From Azospira oryzae (lineage in GTDB: Bacteria > Pseudomonadota > Gammaproteobacteria > Burkholderiales > Rhodocyclaceae), in the NCBI RefSeq assembly GCF_004217225.1, contig NZ_SHKM01000001.1:1650137-1714136 (forward strand): a stretch of DNA of 64,000 bases. Reading direction: 5' to 3'. The position numbers were made by a program, and so were the translations under genes. The notes beneath the pieces were generated by a model. The model was not told the DNA's origin and did no database searches. It saw nothing but the letters and a program-made list of their open reading frames with translations. This document shows positions 37,425 through 46,369 of the stretch, piece by piece; the first letter of the stretch is position 1; every line of letters starts with the position of its first letter.

Positions 37425-39125
37425 TCACAGGTCTTCGGACAGGATCATTTCGGACAGGCCCTTGCCGGCCGCCACCATGGGGTAGACGTTGGCTTCGGGG
37501 TCGATGATGAAGTCCATGAACACCAGGCGGTCCTTGTATTCGGTGAAGGCCTTCTTCAGGGCCGGCACCACGTCCTCGGGCTTCTCGATGCGCATGCCGA
37601 CGTGGCCGTAGGATTCGGCCAGCTTGACGAAATCGGGCAGGGAAGTGACGTAGGACTGGGAGTAGCGCTTGGAGTAGAACATCTCCTGCCACTGCCGCAC
37701 CATGCCCAGCATGCCGTTGTTGAGGTTGATGATCTTCACCGGCAGTTCGAACTGCTTGCAGGTGGACAGCTCCTGGATGCACATCTGGATGGAGCCTTCG
37801 CCGGTGATACAGGCCACCTGGGCGCCCGGATTGGCGAAAAGCACGCCCATGGCGTAGGGCAGGCCCACGCCCATGGTGCCCAGACCGCCGGAGTTGATCC
37901 AGCGGCGGGGCTTGTCGAACTTGTAGTACTGGGCGGCGAACATCTGGTGCTGGCCCACGTCGGAGGTGATGAAGGCTTCGCCCTGGGTCACCTCGTAGAG
38001 CTTCTCCACCACGTACTGGGGCTCGATCAGGTCGCCCTGCTTGTAGCCCAGGCTGTTCTTGGCGCGCCAGCCGTCGATCTGCTGCCACCAGTCGGAGACG
38101 TCGGGAGCCGCCTTGGCGCCGTCGTCCAGCAGCTTGAGCAGCTCGTCCAGCACATCGGGCACGTTGCCGACGATGGGCACATCCACCTTGACCCGCTTGG
38201 AAATGGAGGAAGGATCGATGTCCACATGGATGATCTTGCGCGGCACGCCGCCGAAATGCTCGGGATTGCCGATCACCCGGTCGTCGAAGCGGGCACCGAT
38301 GGCCAGCACCACGTCGGCGTGCTGCATGGTCATGTTGGCTTCGTAGGTGCCGTGCATGCCCAGCATGCCGACGAACTGCTTGTCGGTGGCCGGGTAGCCG
38401 CCCAGGCCCATGAGGGTGTTGGTGACCGGGAAGTTGAGACGCTTGGCCAGCTTCACCAGCTTCTCGGAGGCGTCGGAGAGGACCACGCCGCCACCGGTGT
38501 AGATGATGGGCTGCTTGGCTTCCAGCAGCATCTGCACGGCCTTCTTGATCTGCCCCAGGTGGCCCTTGACCACCGGGTTGTAGGAGCGCATCTGCACGGA
38601 GGCCGGATATTCGAACTCGCACTTGTTGGCGGTGATGTCCTTGGGGATATCCACCACCACCGGGCCGGGACGGCCGGTCTTGGCGATGTGGAAGGCCTTC
38701 TTCATGGTGGAGGCCAGATCCTTGACGTCCTTCACCAGGAAGTTGTGCTTGACGCAGGGGCGGGTGATGCCCACGGTGTCGCATTCCTGGAAGGCATCCT
38801 GGCCGATGTAGTAGGTCGGCACCTGGCCGCACAGCACCACCATCGGGATGGAGTCCATATAGGCCGTGGCAATGCCGGTGACGGCATTGGTGACGCCGGG
38901 ACCGGAGGTCACCAGGGCCACGCCGACCCGTTCGGAGGAGCGGGAATAGGCATCGGCAGCATGGACGGCAGCCTGTTCATGGCGTACCAGGATATGCTTG
39001 ATGTCGTCCTGCTTGAACAGTTCGTCGTAAATATGCAGCACCGAACCGCCAGGATAGCCGAACACATAGTCGACCTTTTCTTCCTGAAGGCACCTGATTA
39101 CAATCTCCGCACCGGTAAGCGTCAT
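37425..39125 (-). CDS. ilvB: Acetolactate synthase large (catalytic) subunit
   Basis: A 566-residue thiamine diphosphate enzyme making acetolactate from pyruvate. The catalytic glutamate is in VRHEQAAVHAADAY (about residue 47), the FAD/ThDP domains have GQVPTYYIGQDAFQE and the ThDP signature GEGSIQMCIQEL..NNGMLG is near residues 436-470. The ATG at 39125 is the first of the operon ilvB-ilvN-ilvC. Symbol ilvI is also used. Confidence 0.97.
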   Translation of the reverse strand: MTLTGAEIVIRCLQEEKVDYVFGYPGGSVLHIYDELFKQDDIKHILVRHEQAAVHAADAYSRSSERVGVALVTSGPGVTNAVTGIATAYMDSIPMVVLCGQVPTYYIGQDAFQECDTVGITRPCVKHNFLVKDVKDLASTMKKAFHIAKTGRPGPVVVDIPKDITANKCEFEYPASVQMRSYNPVVKGHLGQIKKAVQMLLEAKQPIIYTGGGVVLSDASEKLVKLAKRLNFPVTNTLMGLGGYPATDKQFVGMLGMHGTYEANMTMQHADVVLAIGARFDDRVIGNPEHFGGVPRKIIHVDIDPSSISKRVKVDVPIVGNVPDVLDELLKLLDDGAKAAPDVSDWWQQIDGWRAKNSLGYKQGDLIEPQYVVEKLYEVTQGEAFITSDVGQHQMFAAQYYKFDKPRRWINSGGLGTMGVGLPYAMGVLFANPGAQVACITGEGSIQMCIQELSTCKQFELPVKIINLNNGMLGMVRQWQEMFYSKRYSQSYVTSLPDFVKLAESYGHVGMRIEKPEDVVPALKKAFTEYKDRLVFMDFIIDPEANVYPMVAAGKGLSEMILSEDL

Positions 39126-39162
39126 TTTTATGGCCTTACGTAAGTCGCTCGAAAAACCTGCT

Positions 39163-39191
39163 ACGTTAATGGCTCGCCCCGGATTGGTCAA
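39163..39191 (-). promoter_or_regulatory. Candidate promoter of ilvBNC
   Basis: On the minus strand TTGACC (39191-39186), 17-bp spacer, TAACGT (39168-39163), about 38 bp before the ilvB start. The -35 is good and the -10 moderate. No leader peptide or attenuator is obvious in between. Confidence 0.5.
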
Positions 39192-39323
39192 GGTAAAATA
39201 CCCGCCCAAGGCCAGTAAAAGCCCGCCATTCAGCCGCACCCCGAGGCCCGCATCCAGGCCGGGCGCAGGCCGGAAAAACAAGCCCCGCACAGCGGGCAAT
39301 TATCTCCCCGACTAGGATTCATT

Positions 39324-39881
39324 CTGGCTACACCACGCGAACTGTCGGATTTTCTCGCCGGCGTCGAACGCCGGGCCTTCAAACAGGCCCTGTTCGCCGT
39401 GCGTGACGAAGAAGCTGCCCTGGACCTGGTCCAGGATGCCATGATGCGCCTGGCCGAGAAATACGGCGACCGGCCGGCAGAAGAATTGCCGATGCTGTTC
39501 CAGCGCATCCTGCAAAATGCCATCCGGGACTATTACCGCCGCAGCAAGGTCCGCTCCATGTGGACCACCCTGCTCTCCTCCCTGACCCCGGGGGACGACG
39601 AGGACAGCGACCCGCTGGACACCCTGGAGGTGGAAGGCAAGGCCGGCGACAGCCCGGAGGGCTCTCTGGAACAGTCCCAGGTCCTGGCCGTCATTGAAGC
39701 AGAGATTTCCCGCCTACCCGGACGTCAACGGGAGGCCTTCCTCATGCGTTATTGGGAAGATATGGACGTCGCAGAGACGGCGGCAGCCATGGGATGCTCC
39801 GAAGGGAGCGTCAAGACCCATTGCTCCCGGGCCACCCACACCCTGGCCGCCGCATTGAAAGCAAAAGGAATAACCCTATGA
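39324..39881 (+). CDS. RNA polymerase sigma factor (sigma-70 family, ECF-like), probable CTG start
   Basis: A 185-residue sigma factor with region 2 (ALDLVQDAMMRLAEKYGDRP and FQRILQNAIRDYYRRSK) and region 4 (SRLPGRQREAFLMRYWEDMDVAETAAAMGCSEGSVKTHCSRA). The conserved N-terminus ATPRELSDFLAGVERRAFKQ is clearly coded, but the frame has no ATG, GTG or TTG between its upstream stop (39216) and a GTG at 39399 that would cut off part of region 2. CTG at 39324 aligns with the MATPREL start of relatives as I recall them and has TAGGA six bases ahead; ATT at 39321 is the other option. Start of the sigma-DUF3619-DUF3106-RDD operon. Confidence 0.8.
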   Translation: MATPRELSDFLAGVERRAFKQALFAVRDEEAALDLVQDAMMRLAEKYGDRPAEELPMLFQRILQNAIRDYYRRSKVRSMWTTLLSSLTPGDDEDSDPLDTLEVEGKAGDSPEGSLEQSQVLAVIEAEISRLPGRQREAFLMRYWEDMDVAETAAAMGCSEGSVKTHCSRATHTLAAALKAKGITL

Positions 39882-40249
39882 ACGAACAGCACTTTGCCTA
39901 CCAGATACGGCGACATCTGAACCAGGAGACCATGGCGCTCAGCCCGAGCATCACGGATCGCCTGGCGGCAGCCCGTAGCCAGGCGCTCGCCCACCAGCGG
40001 GTGGCCGCCCACGCCCCCATCCTGGCCGGCCTGGGTTTCCACCTGCACCTGGACGGCTTCCGCCCCAAGCACATGCTGGCCGCCCTGGCCCTGGTCGTCG
40101 GCCTTTCCTCCGGCATGCTGTGGCAGGCCGACGAACAGATGAACGAACTGGAAGACGTGGATAGCGCCCTGCTGGCCGACGATCTGCCCCTGGACGCCTA
40201 CACGGACCAGGGATTTGCCGCCTGGCTGGACCAGAACCCTGACGAATGA
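39878..40249 (+). CDS. DUF3619 family membrane protein (possible anti-sigma factor)
   Basis: A 123-residue protein with a basic N-terminal soluble part (QIRRHLNQETMALSPSITDRLAAARSQAL), one membrane segment (about residues 67-85, LAALALVVGLSSGML) and an acidic C-terminus. It overlaps the sigma factor stop by four bases (ATGA). The size, topology and position suggest an anti-sigma factor, but no zinc-binding anti-sigma motif is present, so this is inference. Confidence 0.8.
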   Translation: MNEQHFAYQIRRHLNQETMALSPSITDRLAAARSQALAHQRVAAHAPILAGLGFHLHLDGFRPKHMLAALALVVGLSSGMLWQADEQMNELEDVDSALLADDLPLDAYTDQGFAAWLDQNPDE

Positions 40250-40971
40250 CCGGTAAGCCGGCCTCCTTCCCCTTCCTGCTCTTGCTGGCCCTGCTGGCAG
40301 GCTTGGTTGCGCCCGCCGGCGCCCAGACCCCCGGCACCACCGCCGTCGTCGCCACCCCGCCCCAGCCGGCCTGGCAGGAGCTGGACCAGACCCAGCAGCA
40401 GATCCTTGCCCCCCTGGCGGAGGACTGGAACCGGATGGAGAACTACCGGCGCAAGAAGTGGCTCGGCATTGCCGCCCGCTATCCGCGCATGGCCGAGCAG
40501 GAACAGGAGCGGGTCCAGCGGCGCATGCGGGAATGGGCCAACATGACCCCCGAGCAGCGCAAGGAAGTCCGGGAAAAGTACAAAAACATCAAACAGTTGC
40601 CGCCGGAACGCAAGAACGCGGTGAAGCAGAAGTGGGAAGAGTACGCCAACCTGTCGGAAGAGCAGCGCCTGCAGCTCAAGGAAGCGGGCGCCGCCCGGCC
40701 GCGCCAGGCGGCGCCCCAGGGCATCGGCAAGGCCTTTACCACCCTGCCCCTGCGCAGCCTCGCCCCCCTGTCGCTGCGCCCGGCCCCGGCCACCCCCCAT
40801 CCCAGACCGACGCCCCCCGCCCTGCCTAACGGCAAGAAGGTGCTGGGCAAGGGCGGCATCCCCCAATTGCCCCATCCGCCCCAGATCCTGCGCATTCCGG
40901 GCGACGGACAGATTCCCTCCCTGCTGCCGCCCATGCCGAAGCGGGCGCCGGCACCCAGCCGCAAGCCCTGA
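40246..40971 (+). CDS. DUF3106 secreted protein
   Basis: A 241-residue protein with a signal peptide (about residues 1-26, cleaved near AGAQ). The middle holds the DUF3106 repeat-like helices: ARYPRMAEQEQERVQRRMREW and MTPEQRKEVREKYKNIKQLPPERK, with repeated E-x-R-x-x-x-x-x-x-W units. The C-terminal third is Pro-rich. Such proteins look like periplasmic CpxP/Spy-type helical sensors but no homology is claimed. It overlaps the previous gene by 4 bp and the next by 1 bp. Confidence 0.8.
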   Translation: MTGKPASFPFLLLLALLAGLVAPAGAQTPGTTAVVATPPQPAWQELDQTQQQILAPLAEDWNRMENYRRKKWLGIAARYPRMAEQEQERVQRRMREWANMTPEQRKEVREKYKNIKQLPPERKNAVKQKWEEYANLSEEQRLQLKEAGAARPRQAAPQGIGKAFTTLPLRSLAPLSLRPAPATPHPRPTPPALPNGKKVLGKGGIPQLPHPPQILRIPGDGQIPSLLPPMPKRAPAPSRKP

Positions 40972-41450
40972 TGACTTCCCGCCCCGACCCCACCCTGGCC
41001 AGCGGCCAGGGCAAGCCTGCCGCCCCCGACCAGCGCAGCCCGGCCAGCCTGTTCCGCCGCCTGGCCAGCATGCTTTACGACACCCTGCTGGCCCTGGCCG
41101 TACTTTTCCTCGCCTGGCTCCTGCCCCACATTCTGCTGGGGCTGGTCGGCAAGGTCATGGCACACCCCGCCCTGCTGTGGGGTCACTTTTTTCTGGTCCT
41201 GCTGCTCTACTTTGGCTGGCTCTGGCTCCATGGCGGCCAGACCCTGGCCATGAAGACCTGGCGCATCCGCCTGGTGAACGCCAACGGCGGCGGCATCCAG
41301 CCCCTGCAGGCCCTGTTGCGCTACCTGCTGGCCTGGCCCAGCCTGGGCTTTTTCGGCGCCGGCCTGGTGTGGGCCCTGTTTGACCGGGACGGCCAGTTCC
41401 TGCATGACCGGCTGGCGGGAACCCGCCTGGTCAATAGCAACCACGCCTGA
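40971..41450 (+). CDS. RDD family membrane protein
   Basis: A 159-residue RDD-domain protein. The N-terminal Pro/Ala-rich cytoplasmic part is followed by FRRLASMLYDTLLALAVLFLAWLL, a second membrane segment, and the conserved GGQTLAMKTWRIRLV and FDRDGQFLHDRLAGTRLV regions. The R-x-x-A-x-x-x-D pattern is seen in R-R-L-A-S-M-L-Y-D. Some RDD proteins transport ions; this one's role is unknown. Last gene of the sigma factor operon, followed by a terminator. Confidence 0.85.
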   Translation: MTSRPDPTLASGQGKPAAPDQRSPASLFRRLASMLYDTLLALAVLFLAWLLPHILLGLVGKVMAHPALLWGHFFLVLLLYFGWLWLHGGQTLAMKTWRIRLVNANGGGIQPLQALLRYLLAWPSLGFFGAGLVWALFDRDGQFLHDRLAGTRLVNSNHA

Positions 41451-41480
41451 ACCACGGCAGCAGACAGGCTGCCAGCGGAC

Positions 41481-41515
41481 AAAAAGAAACCGGGCTCAGG
41501 GCCCGGTTTCTTTTT
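41481..41515. terminator. Bidirectional terminator between the RDD gene and lptG
   Basis: AAAAA-GAAACCGGGC-TCAGG-GCCCGGTTTC-TTTTT: ten-base stem with A and T runs on both sides, ending both convergent operons. Confidence 0.92.
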
Positions 41516-41547
41516 GTCCATACGCAGGAATCTCCTGCCGCCTGCGC

Positions 41548-42654
41548 CTAACGCCGTTCGACCCACCACATCATGCCCATCGCCGCCAGGAGGAACATGG
41601 CGGACGGTGCCACCGCGCTGGAGAAGGGCGGCCAGCTGTTGATGATGCCCAGGTTGGAGAAAAGGCCGTTAAGCATGTGGAAGAACACCCCCAGCATGAC
41701 GCCGGAGAAAATTTTCAGGCTGACGCCGCCCACCCGGTTGTGGCTGTAGCCGAAAGGCAGGGCCAGGGCCACCATCACCAGGGCCGCCAGGGGATAGACC
41801 ACCTTCTTCCACAGGGCGATTTCGTAACGCTGGGTCTTCTGCCGGTTGTCGGAGAGGTGCTTGATGTAGGACATCAGGTTCCACACCGACATGCGCTCCG
41901 GGACCACCAGCAGCACCGAGAGGATGTCCGGATTCAGGGCCGACTGCCACATCACCTCGTCCTGGTGGGCCACCCGGCCCCGCACCGGCTGCCCCTTGGC
42001 GTCGTGCTCCAGGATGGTCTGCTCCACACTGTTGAGGCGCCATTCGCTGGTGGGGAGATATTCGCCTTCCTTGGCCTCGCTGACCATCTGCAGCCGCTGC
42101 TGGTCGTCGAACTCGTAGATGCGGATTCCCAGCAGCTTGGCTTCCGGCGTCACCGTGCGCACGTTGATGAAGCGGTTTTCGTCCTTGACCCACAGACCGG
42201 TGCGGAAATCGGCGGAAAGGGCCGTGCCCTGGGCCTGCAGGCGGATGCGCTGGCCCAGCTTCTCCGACGGCGGCGCCAGGAACTCACCGATGATGAAGGT
42301 GAGGAAGGCAAACAGGGCCGCCACCCGGAACAGGGTCATCAACAGTTCCCGGGTCGACAGGCCGGAAGCCCGCAACACGGTGATTTCCGAATGCCGGGCC
42401 AGGGTGGACAGGGCGAAGAGGGAGCCAATCAGCACGGCGATGGGCATCAGTTCATAAATGCGGCCGGGCAGGGTCAGGGTCACAAAAATGATGGCGTGCT
42501 GGATGCGGTAGGCCCCCTTGCCGATATCCCCCAGCTCGTTGATCAGGTCGAAAAAGCCGAAGAGGGCGAGAAATGCCGCCAGCACCAGCAAAGTGGCAAA
42601 AAACACCTCACGGAAGAGGTAGCGCTGATAGGTCTTGCCGAGAGGAAGCTTCAT
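41548..42654 (-). CDS. lptG: LPS export ABC transporter permease LptG
   Basis: LptG pairs with LptF in the LptB2FG complex that extracts lipopolysaccharide from the inner membrane. The 368-residue protein has six membrane segments, three on each side of a periplasmic jellyroll domain (about residues 130-260), and the coupling region HSEITVLRASGLSTRELL. It overlaps lptF by 4 bp (ATGA). lptB is not in the window. Confidence 0.95.
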   Translation of the reverse strand: MKLPLGKTYQRYLFREVFFATLLVLAAFLALFGFFDLINELGDIGKGAYRIQHAIIFVTLTLPGRIYELMPIAVLIGSLFALSTLARHSEITVLRASGLSTRELLMTLFRVAALFAFLTFIIGEFLAPPSEKLGQRIRLQAQGTALSADFRTGLWVKDENRFINVRTVTPEAKLLGIRIYEFDDQQRLQMVSEAKEGEYLPTSEWRLNSVEQTILEHDAKGQPVRGRVAHQDEVMWQSALNPDILSVLLVVPERMSVWNLMSYIKHLSDNRQKTQRYEIALWKKVVYPLAALVMVALALPFGYSHNRVGGVSLKIFSGVMLGVFFHMLNGLFSNLGIINSWPPFSSAVAPSAMFLLAAMGMMWWVERR

Positions 42655-43736
42655 TTACGCAGCCGCAGGAAAGAGAACACCGCGATGCGGCGGAAGAACA
42701 GCAGGGGCAGCAGGGCCGCCATCAGCACGTGCACCAGCCACCAGCCGGTGGAGAAGGAAAGGCGCCCCTGGGCCACCCAGGCCTGGCTGACGGAGAGCAG
42801 ATTGCTGTAGATGGTGAAGGTGAGCAGGGCCAGGATCATGTTGGCGGAACGGCCGGCCCGGGGATTGACGAAGCTCATGGGAATGGCCAGCAGGGCCAGC
42901 ACCAGGGCGGACAAGGGCACCCCCACCCGCCACAGGAACTCGGCCATGTAGCCGGGACTGCCGTTTTTCAGCAATTCCCTGGTGGATGTGTTTTTCGGCG
43001 TCTTTTCGATGCCCTGGCTTTCCTTGGTATCCACCCGCAGGGCATAGCGCACGAATTCCAGCACCCGGAACTCGGGAATGCCGGGCGTCACTTCATAACG
43101 ACGGCCATGCTCCATGACCATGAAACGGTCGCCGTTTTCCATCTGTTCGGAACGGCCGGTGGCGGCCATCATGACCCCCAGTTTCTGGTGCTGCATGGAA
43201 CTGACGAAAATGTTGCGCACCTGGGTCGAATCGTCCGCCACCGCCTCGACGAACACCACGCGCTGGGAGGAACTGGCTTCCTTGAAGGCCCCCGGGGATA
43301 CCTGGGCCGTGTCGTCCCGGTTCTGGCCGGTCAGCTTCTGCCGGTACTCGGCGCTCATTTTCAGGGCCCAGGGCGAAATCAGCAGGGACAGCAGGGCGAT
43401 GCTCACCACCACCGGCAGGGTGAAGGTCAGCACCGGCCGCACCCAGGCGGTGAGGGACTGACCCGAAGCGAACCACACCACCATTTCCGAATCCCGGTAG
43501 CTGCGGGACAGGGTCAGCAGGATGGCCATGAACAGGGTCAGGGACAGCAGCACCGGCAGGGAATTGAGGGCGGCGAAGCCGAGCAGGGCCACCACGGCCT
43601 CGGATGCGACTTGGCCGGCAGCGGCCTGGCCCAGCAGGCGGATCAGCTGGGTGGTCAGGAGAATGGCAAAGAGGGCGATAAACACGCCCAGGGCCGCCTG
43701 GGTAAATTCACGCCGCACGGCGCGCTGGAAAATCAT
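42651..43736 (-). CDS. lptF: LPS export ABC transporter permease LptF
   Basis: A 361-residue partner of LptG with the same 3 + 3 membrane layout and central jellyroll domain (about 130-265). The coupling helix reads SRSYRDSEMVVWFASGQSL. The first residues (MIFQRAVRREF) are basic as usual. It is divergent from pepA, the common arrangement in beta- and gammaproteobacteria. Confidence 0.95.
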   Translation of the reverse strand: MIFQRAVRREFTQAALGVFIALFAILLTTQLIRLLGQAAAGQVASEAVVALLGFAALNSLPVLLSLTLFMAILLTLSRSYRDSEMVVWFASGQSLTAWVRPVLTFTLPVVVSIALLSLLISPWALKMSAEYRQKLTGQNRDDTAQVSPGAFKEASSSQRVVFVEAVADDSTQVRNIFVSSMQHQKLGVMMAATGRSEQMENGDRFMVMEHGRRYEVTPGIPEFRVLEFVRYALRVDTKESQGIEKTPKNTSTRELLKNGSPGYMAEFLWRVGVPLSALVLALLAIPMSFVNPRAGRSANMILALLTFTIYSNLLSVSQAWVAQGRLSFSTGWWLVHVLMAALLPLLFFRRIAVFSFLRLRK

Positions 43737-43739
43737 GCT

Positions 43740-43769
43740 TTGACTTTGCCGAAAGGAAACGGTGATAAT
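43740..43769 (+). promoter_or_regulatory. Candidate promoter of pepA
   Basis: TTGACT at 43740-43745, 18-bp spacer, GATAAT at 43764-43769, about 68 bp before the GTG start of pepA. Confidence 0.55.
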
Positions 43770-43837
43770 CGACGCTGAATTTGCGGTTTAGCTACTTTTT
43801 TGCCGATTTATCACAAAGTTACGGATAGGAGCGGACG

Positions 43838-45334
43838 GTGGAATTTAGCATAAAAAGCGGTAGTCCGGAAAAGCAGCGCAGCGCCTGTGTGGTGGTCGGA
43901 GTTCACGAACCGCGCAAGCTGACCCTGCCGGCGGAACTGCTGGACAACGCTGCCCGCAGCTATATTTCCGACATCATTCGCCGCGGCGACATGGAAGGCA
44001 AGCTGGGCTCCACCCTGCTCCTGCACAACGTGCCCGGCACCCTGTGCGATCGGGTCCTGCTGGTGGGCCTGGGCAAAGAGAAGGAATTCCGGGAAAAGGA
44101 ATACTGCCAGGCCGTGCGCACGGCGGTGAAAACCCTCAATGAAACCGGCTCCTTCGACGGCGTCGTCTTCCTCACCGAAATTCCGGTCAAAAAGCGCACC
44201 GTCAGCTGGCGTGTGCGCCAGGCCGCCATCGTCGCCCAGGAAACGGTTTACCGCTTCGATCAGCTGAAGAGCAAGAAGGACGAAGTCCGCCGCCCCCTGC
44301 GCAAGCTCACCTTCGCCGTCGAACGGCGCAACGAACTGACGCCGGCCGAAGAAGCCCTCAACCAGGGCCTGGCCATCGCCGAGGGCATGGCCCTGGCGAA
44401 GAACCTGGGCAATCTGCCGGGCAACCTGTGCACCCCCACCTACCTGGCCGAGCAGGCGACCGCCATGGCCCAGGAACACGGCCTGGAATGCCAGATCCTG
44501 GAAAAGGCCGAGATGGAAGCCCTGGGCATGTTCAGCCTGCTCTCCGTCGCCCGCGGCTCCCACCAGCCGCCCAAGTTCATCGTCCTGCAGTACAAGGGCG
44601 GCAAGAAGGAAGAGAAGCCCCTGGTGCTGGTGGGCAAAGGCATCACCTTCGACACCGGCGGCATTTCCCTGAAGCCGGCCGCCGAAATGGACGAGATGAA
44701 GTACGACATGTGCGGCGCCGCCAGCGTCCTCGGCACCATCAAGGCCGCCGCCCTGATGAAGCTGCCGGTGAACCTGACGGTGATCGTGCCGGCCACGGAG
44801 AACATGCCCGGCGGCAGCGCCACCAAGCCCGGCGACGTGGTCACTTCCCTCTCCGGCCAGACCATTGAAGTCCTCAACACCGACGCCGAAGGCCGCCTGG
44901 TGCTGTGCGACGCCCTCACCTACGCCGAACGCTTCGAGCCGGAAACGGTGATCGACGTGGCCACCCTCACCGGCGCCTGCGTCGTCGCCCTGGGCGCCGT
45001 GGCCACCGGCCTCTTCAGCAACAACGACAGTCTGGCCCGGGAACTGGCCCACTGCGGCGACGAGGCCTTCGACCGGGCCTGGCACATGCCCCTGTGGGAG
45101 GACTACCAGGAGCTGCTGAAGAGCAACTTCGCCGACATGGCCAACATCGGCGGCCGTTACGCCGGGGCCATCACCGCCGCCTGCTTCCTCGCCCGTTTCA
45201 CCAAGAAATTCGAGTGGGCCCACCTGGACATCGCCGGCACCGCCTGGAAATCCGGCGCCGACAAGGGCGCCACCGGCCGCCCCGTGCCCCTGCTCACCCA
45301 CTACCTGCTGAAGCGGGCCGGCAAGCTGGATTAA
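43838..45334 (+). CDS. pepA: Leucyl aminopeptidase (M17 family)
   Basis: A 498-residue cytosolic aminopeptidase. The two-metal site lies in LVGKGITFDTGGISLKP and the signature NTDAEGRLVLCDALTYAE; the N-terminal domain is typical of PepA. The start is GTG at 43838 with AGGAG six bases ahead. In E. coli PepA also acts as a DNA-binding architectural protein; that role here is not known. Head gene of the pepA-holC-unknown unit. Confidence 0.97.
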   Translation: MEFSIKSGSPEKQRSACVVVGVHEPRKLTLPAELLDNAARSYISDIIRRGDMEGKLGSTLLLHNVPGTLCDRVLLVGLGKEKEFREKEYCQAVRTAVKTLNETGSFDGVVFLTEIPVKKRTVSWRVRQAAIVAQETVYRFDQLKSKKDEVRRPLRKLTFAVERRNELTPAEEALNQGLAIAEGMALAKNLGNLPGNLCTPTYLAEQATAMAQEHGLECQILEKAEMEALGMFSLLSVARGSHQPPKFIVLQYKGGKKEEKPLVLVGKGITFDTGGISLKPAAEMDEMKYDMCGAASVLGTIKAAALMKLPVNLTVIVPATENMPGGSATKPGDVVTSLSGQTIEVLNTDAEGRLVLCDALTYAERFEPETVIDVATLTGACVVALGAVATGLFSNNDSLARELAHCGDEAFDRAWHMPLWEDYQELLKSNFADMANIGGRYAGAITAACFLARFTKKFEWAHLDIAGTAWKSGADKGATGRPVPLLTHYLLKRAGKLD

Positions 45335-45349
45335 GGCAGGCCCACGACC

Positions 45350-45781
45350 ATGACCCGGGTGGACTTTTACTACGACGTGCCGAACAAGCTGGCCATCGCC
45401 GTCAAGCTCGCCCACAAGGCCTTTTCCCAGCGCCTGCCCCTGGCCATCTACACCTCCCAGCCCCCCGTGGCGGAGCAGATCGATCGCCTGCTGTGGACCC
45501 AGCCGGCCCTGGGCTTCCTCCCCCACTGCCGGGCCGACGCGCCCCTGGCGGCGGAAACGCCGGTGCTCATCGCCGAGACGCCGGCCGCCCTGGAACGCCT
45601 GCCCCAGGACGAGCTGCTGATCAACCTGGACGACGAGGTGCCGCCCGGCTTCGCCCGCTTCAAGCGCCTCATCGAGATCGTCGGCCGCGAAGAGGAAGAC
45701 AAGACGCCCGGCCGGGCCCGCTTCAAGTTCTACAAGGATCGGGGCTACGAGATCAACCGCCACGACCTTTCCGCCAAATGA
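45350..45781 (+). CDS. holC: DNA polymerase III subunit chi
   Basis: A 143-residue HolC, the clamp-loader accessory that links DNA polymerase III to single-strand binding protein. It has the family features VDFYYDV, KLAHKAFSQRLPLAIYT and LDRLLW-like QIDRLLWT, with FKRLIEIVG near the C-terminus. It follows pepA by 15 bp and precedes valS, the usual pepA-holC-valS order, with one extra gene between. Confidence 0.93.
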   Translation: MTRVDFYYDVPNKLAIAVKLAHKAFSQRLPLAIYTSQPPVAEQIDRLLWTQPALGFLPHCRADAPLAAETPVLIAETPAALERLPQDELLINLDDEVPPGFARFKRLIEIVGREEEDKTPGRARFKFYKDRGYEINRHDLSAK

Positions 45782-46269
45782 GCGACTTCATGAACGGCAA
45801 CGACGGCACCCCGACCCCGCCGACGGGCAACTCCAGCATCATCCCCTTCCCCCCGCGCCGCCGCAGCTTCGTCGCCGCCCCACCTCCACCGCCGCCCCCG
45901 GCACCGGCCGGCCCCCTGGATCTGGACCTCTCCGACCTGGTGCCGGAAGGCGATGACGACATTCCGGTGCTCACCGAAGTGGTGGATCTGGCCTCGGTCA
46001 GCGCCGACGCCCCCGACGAGAAGGACGCCGGCCCCGACCTGGAGGCCCTGCGGGAAACCCTGGCCGACGCCCTGGCGGCCGAACTGGCCCATTCCATCGA
46101 GCAACGCCTGGCCTCCGAGCTGCCCAGCCTGGTGGAAGCCACTCTGGCCGGCCTGCAGGACGACCTCAAGGCCGGCATCATCGCCGCCACCGAAGCCGCC
46201 CTGAAGGACTTCATCGCCCGTCGGCAACAGCTGCAGCTGCCCTTCGACCCACCCGCCCCGGGCAACTGA
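45778..46269 (+). CDS. Hypothetical protein, Pro-rich N-terminus and helical C-terminus
   Basis: A 163-residue protein overlapping holC by 4 bp (ATGA). The first 50 residues are Pro/Gly/Ser-rich with runs of proline; the middle is acidic ([17 protein letters not shown]), and the C-terminal 90 residues form amphipathic helices ([20 protein letters not shown]). Similar proteins lie between holC and valS in related betaproteobacteria; no function is known. No signal peptide or membrane segment. Confidence 0.75.
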   Translation: MSDFMNGNDGTPTPPTGNSSIIPFPPRRRSFVAAPPPPPPPAPAGPLDLDLSDLVPEGDDDIPVLTEVVDLASVSADAPDEKDAGPDLEALRETLADALAAELAHSIEQRLASELPSLVEATLAGLQDDLKAGIIAATEAALKDFIARRQQLQLPFDPPAPGN

Positions 46270-46369
46270 ACGGGCCGACCGGCCCAAATCTCCGGACAAG
46301 CAGACCGGGAGCGCCCGCCGCTTCCGGTATAATTGCGCCCTTTCCTTTCGCCCCAATCCCCTGATTCCT

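Noticed and set aside
39130-39315. 61-codon basic frame before the sigma factor, considered as ilv leader or separate gene
   Set aside because: It lies on the plus strand, antisense to the ilvB promoter region, and has no stretch of branched-chain codons.
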